Below are positions 6,833-11,583 of a DNA stretch of 11,583 bases, piece by piece. Each line of letters opens with the position of its first letter. Positions within the stretch are counted from its first letter, which is position 1. The notes below the pieces were generated by a model. It did not search any database. It was given only the letters and a program-made list of their open reading frames with translations, and was not told the origin of the DNA. Both the position numbers and the translations under genes were made by a program. The DNA comes from an uncultured Flavobacteriales bacterium (GTDB lineage Bacteria > Bacteroidota > Bacteroidia > Flavobacteriales > Crocinitomicaceae): contig CAMLET010000049.1 in NCBI GenBank assembly GCA_946479125.1, positions 1-11,583 on the forward strand, read 5' to 3'.

Positions 6833-8053
6833 ATTCACTTTAAAGTTACCTGTGATAAGCGCAGGACAAAGAAGGACGGAACGCATCCAATAGTGTTTCG
6901 TATCACGCTAAATGGCAAATCTCGTGACCTCGCTAGTGGTTACTCCTGTAATGTTGCTGATTGGGACAGCCAAAAGGACACTGTGAAGCCAAAAACAGAT
7001 GTGCTTTCTATTATGGGGAAAAGAATCCAAGACCAAAAAATCACTTTACTAGAAAAAATCCGTGATTTTGAACTTAAAAAACCTCACGTATCTAATGTTC
7101 AGGAGGTAAAAGATCATTTAGCTGGTGTAAAGCAAAGAGAGGTTACCGTAAAGTCATTTTGGGAGGAGGAAACTCAACGCATAGAGAAAGCAAACAGATA
7201 TGGAAATGCACGTAATTACAAAAATGCAATACTTGGAATTGAAAAGTACCAATCTTTAAGTGTGCCATTCACCACCATAGATTATACGTGGCTCACTAAG
7301 CTGGAAACCAAAATGAGTCAAAAAGGGCTTAAACCCAACAGCATTAGCATTTACATGAGAGCGTTGAGAAGCGTTTATAACAATGCGATTAACTCTGATC
7401 TGGCAGATGCCAACAGCTATCCCTTTAAACGATATAAAATCAAAAGTGGAGTAACAATGCCAAGAGTAATTACACTCACCGAGTTACGGGACTTTTTCTC
7501 TTACTCACCTAATGACGATGATTACACCTACAACGCTTGGAATTATGGCAGGTTAATCTTTTTATTGCGTGGTATAAACTTCGCTGATTTGGCAATGCTT
7601 ACAAGGGATAATCTGAAAAATGGGCGAATTGTTTATTACAGGAGAAAGACTCATAAAGTGTACTCCATTGAGCTGTTGCCATTAGCAAAGCAGATACTAG
7701 ATGAGTATTACAGCGAAGACCGTAAAACATTGCTCCCAATTCTCACAAATGAGGAACTAAAAGCGGTTGCCACATTGCCTGAACGTATGGGACAACTGCG
7801 CAAAACCTGTAACAAGTGGTTAGGTATGATTGGAAAAGCGTTAAAGTTCAATGAACCTGTTACAACGTATGTATTCCGTTATTCCCATGCCAACGCTTGT
7901 AAGAAGTTAGGTTATAGCAAAGACTTAATTTCTGAATCATTAGGGCATGGTTACGGGTTGGCTGTTTCATCAGCTTATTTAGAGAACTATGATATTGAAC
8001 TAATTGATGAAATGAACGCTAACGTTTGCAATGTAGTCTTGAAGGGGGATTAA
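6830..8053 (+). CDS. tyrosine-type site-specific integrase
   Basis: This 407-residue recombinase should cut and join DNA between a mobile element and a chromosomal site through a 3'-phosphotyrosine link. It has the three-part layout of Bacteroidota integrases: an arm-binding N-terminus (about 1-60, IVFRITLNGKSRDLASGYSC), a helical core-binding domain (about 105-205) and the catalytic domain. Catalytic residues seen are R247 in LLRGINFADLA, a lysine in the YYRRKTHK segment, R350 in TYVFRYSHAN, H373 in LGHG and the nucleophile Y383 in SSAYLENYD. Box II has Thr or Tyr where other families have His, as is common in this group. The length is normal and no damage is seen. It starts about 150 bp from tRNA-Val, its likely target, and ends at a terminator. 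Confidence 0.97.
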   Translation: MIHFKVTCDKRRTKKDGTHPIVFRITLNGKSRDLASGYSCNVADWDSQKDTVKPKTDVLSIMGKRIQDQKITLLEKIRDFELKKPHVSNVQEVKDHLAGVKQREVTVKSFWEEETQRIEKANRYGNARNYKNAILGIEKYQSLSVPFTTIDYTWLTKLETKMSQKGLKPNSISIYMRALRSVYNNAINSDLADANSYPFKRYKIKSGVTMPRVITLTELRDFFSYSPNDDDYTYNAWNYGRLIFLLRGINFADLAMLTRDNLKNGRIVYYRRKTHKVYSIELLPLAKQILDEYYSEDRKTLLPILTNEELKAVATLPERMGQLRKTCNKWLGMIGKALKFNEPVTTYVFRYSHANACKKLGYSKDLISESLGHGYGLAVSSAYLENYDIELIDEMNANVCNVVLKGD

Positions 8054-8080
8054 TTCTTTTAATACCCATGTAGAATTCAG

Positions 8081-8113
8081 AGGGAGTCATGAAAGTGATT
8101 CCTTTTTGTTTTT
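8081..8113 (+). terminator. intrinsic terminator after the integrase gene
   Basis: GGAGTCA (8083-8089) pairs with TGATTCC (8096-8102) including one G-U pair, loop TGAAAG, followed by TTTTTGTTTTT (8103-8113). It lies about 30 bp past the integrase stop and works in the rightward direction only. Confidence 0.85.
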
Positions 8114-8164
8114 ACTACAGTGTTAAAGGCTTGTGGGCTCTATGATTTAGAGATTCAGGAAATT

Positions 8165-8350
8165 TATCGGTTCCAACTATTTTTGTTTTCGTTGCCGTTT
8201 ATTGAACTGTTTTTTTGGTTTTGGTTCCTCATTGAAATATTGATTGCAAGCAATGCAAAAATTAATATTCAATTTTCCGTTTAGCTTAAACTTAAAGATA
8301 GTAATAGTCAATGAAATTAGGGTTAAAAGCTCCGTTACGTAATCAGACAT
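8165..8350 (-). CDS. possible small membrane protein with CxxC motif
   Basis: A 61-codon frame reads leftwards from ATG 8350 to TAA 8165. I do not recognise the family. The N-terminus is hydrophobic (MSDYVTELLTLISLTITIF, about residues 5-19, short for a membrane helix), followed by a basic KFKLNGK segment, a CxxC pair in NFCIACNQYF (32-35), and a polar, Asn-rich tail. Support comes from a well-placed promoter-like sequence (TTG, 20 bp, TATTTTTA) ending about 20 bp upstream, and from AT-rich DNA just before the ATG. The open frame continues upstream for about 35 more codons without another ATG, so the start is not certain, and this could be a degraded longer gene. It faces the integrase terminator and lies next to the ATPase gene on the same strand, 248 bp downstream of its end. 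Confidence 0.42.
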
Positions 8351-8369
8351 ATTTATAAATAATAAACCG

Positions 8370-8400
8370 TAAAAATACAGAGCATTGAGCCTTTTTGCAA
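8370..8400 (-). promoter_or_regulatory. possible promoter of the small CxxC protein gene
   Basis: Reading leftwards, TTG (8400-8398) is followed after 20 bp by TATTTTTA (8377-8370), one base off the Bacteroidota TAnnTTTG element. Transcription would start about 12 nt before the ATG at 8350. The upstream element sits inside a 16-bp palindrome. Confidence 0.4.
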
Positions 8401-8405
8401 AAAGG
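8390..8405. repeat. perfect 16-bp palindrome overlapping a promoter element
   Basis: CCTTTTTGCAAAAAGG is its own reverse complement with no spacer. It covers the upstream element of the putative leftward promoter. A dimeric repressor site is one reading; chance in AT-rich DNA is another. Confidence 0.5.
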
Positions 8406-8504
8406 TCAAGTTTCAGGTAACAGGCTAACTGCTTATATATCTTTTTGTTATAAAGTTGACAACATTATGATAACACTCAATTTTATGCATTCAATGCTCA
8501 CACA

Positions 8505-8594
8505 ATGGGGAAATATGATATTACTGAGATTGACAGTTCATTTAACATTGTAGTTCCCGACATGAAGATTAAGTTCTCCCTTTTAACTCCCTAA
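8505..8594 (+). CDS. possible 29-aa peptide or gene remnant
   Basis: ATG 8505 opens a 29-codon frame ending with TAA at 8592-8594, 4 bp from the end of the convergent ATPase gene. The peptide (MGKYDITEIDSSFNIVVPDM, then a short KIKFSLLTP end) has protein-like composition and the frame is open for 14 more codons upstream. No promoter or ribosome binding site is evident. It may be the tail of a decayed gene or chance. Confidence 0.18.
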   Translation: MGKYDITEIDSSFNIVVPDMKIKFSLLTP

Positions 8595-8598
8595 ACCT

Positions 8599-10203
8599 TT
8601 AGATTAGTCCTTCAAACTGAGCCTTAATTTGGTTAAACGCCTCAACTTTATCCGCACTTAAAAGATGGCTTTCAGGCACACCACTGTAATCAATGACATT
8701 TGTTAGCTCATCAGCTACATATTTGTCATGAGCGTATTCTTCATCCTTCAATGTTGAAGTAATAATAACTTGCTTGTTTTGTTTTCTATAAATTTCAAGC
8801 ATATTCTCTTCTTTTCTTGATGAAAGCTCACCATCTCTGAAGGAGTCAATTATGAGAGGAAACGGGTGTTGTAGAACATTATTAAGAGCTAGTATTTTTG
8901 AGAAATAAAACTCTTGCTCTTCGCTCCCTGAATAATTCTTATCATTTTTCGTGAAAATCTCTTCAAAAATGAGACTACCTCCAGCATTTACCTGATTGTA
9001 AATAGAATTCATTTTATTCACAATTTCTGCCTTCAGTTTTACTTGCTCTTCAACTGTGATAGAATCTATGCCAGATTGACTCTTTAATTGATCATTGATA
9101 ACATCAATTTGAACCTGTAATACTCTTATTTTGCTATCTAAATCTGTTTCATTAACAATTTCATCTCTGTATAAATATATTTCTCTCAGATCATTAGGCA
9201 GCTCTTCAAGCTCAGCATTTAGCTTTTGCTGTTCACTATTTATTATCGTTGTGTGTTCGCTTATAAGCTCCAACTTTAATGCAATTGACTCTTCAATTGA
9301 TTTAATAATTTTACGTCTAACATCATTGTTACTCACATCAAAAGAAAAATCGTCATTTGTGTAAACAATTTTACTACTCCCACAATCTCCACATTCAATT
9401 TTACCTTCTTGAATACTTCTGTTTAATGAACGTAATTCACCAATAAGATTTTCTAATCTCGCTTTCCTATTATAATCCCTATTCCTATTTTTTTTACTTT
9501 CAAAAATTGTAACATTAAGTTCAGATATGATCTTTTTCTTTGCATTGAATTTATCATAATCTATACTTTGTGAGGTGATTTCCGCTAACCTGGGATTCTC
9601 CTTCATCATCGCAAGGTCTTTTTTTAACACCTTTATTTTAGCCTCATGTTCTATTTTACGGTTTTTAAGCTCCTGAATATTATCTGTAACCTCCCTGCTT
9701 GAACCAATATTCATTAAAGAATAAAGCATTAAAATAAAATCAGCCTTATTAAACTGAGTTTTTACAATGAGATTTGAAGTGTTTCTTTTATCCTGTCCAA
9801 CAAAGAAAACCTCATACAACAAACTAAGATTAACTAAACGCAACTGTCCATCCTTCAGAATCCTTGGTAACTTGTAAAACTCTTTATCCATGAAGTACTT
9901 AAAGTCTGTCATGTTATTACAAATCTGCATGAACTCACCTGTTTTAACGATAATGGAGTTTTTATGACGGAGAAATTCAAATTGTCTGTTTTGGATATGA
10001 ACCTTGGAGTAAAACCAGAATTTGTCTTGATTAAATCCTACTGGGAATATTGAATCATATCCCAATGAATACATCAGTCCTTGCATAACAATGGTTTTCC
10101 CTTTGTTGTTATCATTACTAAAAATGATGTTCACTTTTTCTCTAAAACGATCTTCTATGAACGCTTCAGAATCATTGCCAATAGCTACTTGTAATATCTT
10201 CAT
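8599..10203 (-). CDS. SMC/Rad50-like ABC ATPase with zinc-hook motif
   Basis: A 534-residue protein built like a short SMC/Rad50 ATPase. The N-terminal half of the nucleotide-binding domain carries an atypical Walker A, SNDNNKGKT (29-37), where the first glycine of GxxxxGKT is lost. Charged, coiled-coil-like helices follow (about 172-265) to a CGDC motif (271-274) like the zinc hook of Rad50, then return coiled coils (about 295-400). The C-terminal half has a signature-like YSGSEEQ (424-430) and a Walker B, PLIIDS (449-454), with Ser in place of the usual catalytic Glu, then QVIITST (478-484) without the H-loop His. This pattern fits ATPases of ABC-three-component and Lamassu-type defence systems; the family name is my inference. 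Its ATG overlaps the upstream gene stop by 4 nt (ATGA), so the two products are likely made together and form a complex. No leftward terminator is visible. Confidence 0.85.
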   Translation of the reverse strand: MKILQVAIGNDSEAFIEDRFREKVNIIFSNDNNKGKTIVMQGLMYSLGYDSIFPVGFNQDKFWFYSKVHIQNRQFEFLRHKNSIIVKTGEFMQICNNMTDFKYFMDKEFYKLPRILKDGQLRLVNLSLLYEVFFVGQDKRNTSNLIVKTQFNKADFILMLYSLMNIGSSREVTDNIQELKNRKIEHEAKIKVLKKDLAMMKENPRLAEITSQSIDYDKFNAKKKIISELNVTIFESKKNRNRDYNRKARLENLIGELRSLNRSIQEGKIECGDCGSSKIVYTNDDFSFDVSNNDVRRKIIKSIEESIALKLELISEHTTIINSEQQKLNAELEELPNDLREIYLYRDEIVNETDLDSKIRVLQVQIDVINDQLKSQSGIDSITVEEQVKLKAEIVNKMNSIYNQVNAGGSLIFEEIFTKNDKNYSGSEEQEFYFSKILALNNVLQHPFPLIIDSFRDGELSSRKEENMLEIYRKQNKQVIITSTLKDEEYAHDKYVADELTNVIDYSGVPESHLLSADKVEAFNQIKAQFEGLI

Positions 10204-11234
10204 CTTTTTAATCCTTGCTTAATCAAGGCAATTAGGAATAATATACTCTGATCTGTTAGATAGATGGATTTAATATCCATCACTGCTTTAAGCTCATTTA
10301 AAATGTCACGAATACTGGCATTATTATCTGCCTCGCATTTTGTTATTAATATTTCGGAAATCTGCCAGAATTCCCTATTGCCATTTTTATCAAAAAAAGC
10401 CTTGCTTAAATTTGAATTGCATTCAAGTAAAATGTCCTCAATATCCTGTGGATCCATATTTCTAATCTCACTTAAAAATGGAATTGGAATTGAGTTAAAA
10501 TCAAATAAATCACTACCTATCACTCTATTTATAACCAACGTCTGAATATCATCTGATGTGATATGTCTCTTATGCGCTAAAATGTCAATAGGGTAATTGA
10601 TTTCAATCCCTTCAATATAACTGTTCTTTATTGCTGTTTGACGATCTCTTATTTCTTCAAAAATTGACCTGTAAAATGCATCATCCTTTAAATTATTACC
10701 CCGAAATTTGGTAATTGATTTGACATATTGCTCACTAGGTTCAGCTCTATCTTCTACTATTATTGCTGTATTGAGGAATTCAATAAGGTCGGAAACTTCA
10801 ATTTTATCATCATCATTTTTTCCTTTATTAACTTCATCAAGCAGTCCTGCTTTTATCCTCTTTAATGTGTCTTCATTAAAATTGGAAATTCCATAGACCT
10901 TGTCATCCCCTGATATCAAATAATCTTCACTTATTTCAGGCACGAATAAAATGTATTCATTGAAATCAATATCAGAACAAAAATTCTTGTACAGCGTTAC
11001 CAGAATTCTTCCTATTTTCTTTGGATTAAGAACACCATGGTTTTTTGATTGAACATCCCAGAGTTCAGATAAATCAATATTTCCACCTGTAACATCGTTA
11101 AATGCATCAATAATCAACAACTTGATTTTCTCACGATCCTTATAATATCCAATGAGGAATAAAAGAGACTTAGTTTCAAATTCTGAAGCCTTATTATTGT
11201 TTTGTTCTGTATTGGAAATTTTATACGGAGCCAA
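10200..11234 (-). CDS. putative DUF4297/Cap4-like nuclease effector
   Basis: A 344-residue protein paired with the downstream ATPase. Residues about 15-100 resemble a restriction-endonuclease-fold domain: a helix with a conserved-looking Glu (E18 or E20 in ASEFETKSLLF), LLIIDAFNDVTG with D47, then ELWDVQSKNHG with Q62 and K64, and a later strand EYILFVPE (93-100). The D ... QxK spacing is that of DUF4297 dsDNA nucleases such as Cap4, and of related effectors. The rest is mostly helical and unfamiliar; it may bind the ATPase. The frame has no ATG before residue 257, so TTG at 11234-11232 is taken as the start; an ATG at 11262 is in another frame and stops at 11221. A non-nuclease role is possible, since the assignment rests on a short motif. 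Confidence 0.68.
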   Translation of the reverse strand: MAPYKISNTEQNNNKASEFETKSLLFLIGYYKDREKIKLLIIDAFNDVTGGNIDLSELWDVQSKNHGVLNPKKIGRILVTLYKNFCSDIDFNEYILFVPEISEDYLISGDDKVYGISNFNEDTLKRIKAGLLDEVNKGKNDDDKIEVSDLIEFLNTAIIVEDRAEPSEQYVKSITKFRGNNLKDDAFYRSIFEEIRDRQTAIKNSYIEGIEINYPIDILAHKRHITSDDIQTLVINRVIGSDLFDFNSIPIPFLSEIRNMDPQDIEDILLECNSNLSKAFFDKNGNREFWQISEILITKCEADNNASIRDILNELKAVMDIKSIYLTDQSILFLIALIKQGLKR

Positions 11235-11250
11235 GTGAAGTGGTATTGTT

Positions 11251-11304
11251 CGGTGTAAACATAATAAGTTTTACTATGTAATGCTCATCGTTTACGGGGT
11301 AAAC
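11251..11304 (-). promoter_or_regulatory. possible operator region upstream of the nuclease/ATPase pair
   Basis: On the minus strand GTTTACCCCG (11304-11295) and GTTTACACCG (11260-11251) are near-identical direct repeats, 44 bp start to start, about four helical turns. The first belongs to a perfect dyad GTTTAC-GGG-GTAAAC (11290-11304). An imperfect dyad, ACATA ... TATGT (11259-11279), lies between. No clear -33/-7 pair is visible. A regulator binding site is plausible but unproven. Confidence 0.3.
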
Positions 11305-11583
11305 TCAAAATCGTTACATAAAACGCTTGAAATCAGCCATTTTTTATCTTCTATATGCAAATGTGTATACAATAATAAATTTGGTGGCTCAAATTCACTT
11401 AGAAGAGCGTTTTCTGGGCATTGTTGAAGCTGGTATAATTGCAAATCTAAATCACAAAGTTGATTGGTTAAAAATGCTTTGAGAGTATGTTGCTTGGTGA
11501 GCTGTAATATTTTTTCAAAATGAGCAGATGAATTCTCCATTTCAAAACCCTCTACAAAACAAAAATCATCTGTGAAAGGAATA
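11292..11583 (-). CDS. unknown protein, C-terminal part (5' end outside window)
   Basis: The frame is open from the right edge of the window leftwards to TAA at 11294-11292. An ATG at 11540 could start an 82-residue protein, but 14 more in-frame codons to its right look protein-like (IPFTDDFCFVEGFE), so a longer gene cut by the window is more likely. The visible part is rich in Leu and Gln in a helical stretch (KAFLTNQLCDLDLQLYQLQQ) and ends in a sequence with Trp and Phe (KKWLISSVLCNDFEFTP). I do not recognise a family. It is 57 bp upstream of the nuclease-like gene on the same strand, so it could be a further component of that system or an unrelated island gene. Confidence 0.55.
   Translation of the reverse strand, partial: IPFTDDFCFVEGFEMENSSAHFEKILQLTKQHTLKAFLTNQLCDLDLQLYQLQQCPENALLSEFEPPNLLLYTHLHIEDKKWLISSVLCNDFEFTP

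Noticed and set aside
8387..8407. The 16-bp palindrome as a terminator hairpin
   Set aside because: It has no loop and no T run after it on either strand, so an operator-like reading fits better.
9131..9364. 77-codon plus-strand frame opposite the ATPase gene
   Set aside because: Its Ser/Leu-rich product is the complement of coiled-coil codons in the real gene.

Overview
The window looks like the chromosome of a marine or freshwater Bacteroidota bacterium, probably Flavobacteriales and possibly Crocinitomicaceae/Fluviicola-like; the lower-rank guess is weak. Signs are the AT-rich DNA, mostly absent Shine-Dalgarno sequences, promoters of the Bacteroidota type (TTG ... TAnnTTTG), a TonB N-terminus with the Bacteroidota NRxYGxYxLR pattern, tandem ExbD genes and a Bacteroidota-type tyrosine integrase.

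Bases 1-6678 are core chromosome. The 3' end of a Glu/Leu/Phe/Val dehydrogenase gene (1-369) is followed after 3 bp by nhaA (373-1560), a Na+/H+ antiporter. A 400-bp gap holds a dispersed Bacteroidota-style hairpin repeat and weak promoter candidates. Next comes a compact operon for energising outer-membrane transport: exbB, two tandem exbD paralogues, two different TonB-like transducers, and folC, whose ATG overlaps the preceding stop codon. A strong Bacteroidota promoter then drives a tRNA-Val(TAC) gene with its own terminator.

From the tRNA rightwards the window enters what looks like a genomic island integrated at tRNA-Val. A tyrosine integrase gene starts about 150 bp past the tRNA and ends at a clear intrinsic terminator. 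On the opposite strand follow a possible 61-aa small membrane protein with a CxxC motif (8165-8350), a translationally coupled pair (8599-11234), and the 3' part of an unknown gene (11292 to the window end). The right boundary of the island is not in the window.

The coupled pair is the most interesting content. The first gene encodes a 344-aa protein whose N-terminal 100 residues carry a D ... QxK arrangement like restriction-endonuclease-fold nucleases of the DUF4297/Cap4 kind. The second encodes a 534-aa SMC/Rad50-like ABC ATPase with an atypical Walker A, a CxxC zinc-hook motif between two coiled coils, and a Walker B lacking the usual glutamate. A nuclease plus zinc-hook ATPase beside an integrase in a tRNA island is the architecture of anti-phage systems such as Lamassu and the ABC-three-component class. 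No separate small middle component is visible, so this may be a two-gene variant; that role is inference.
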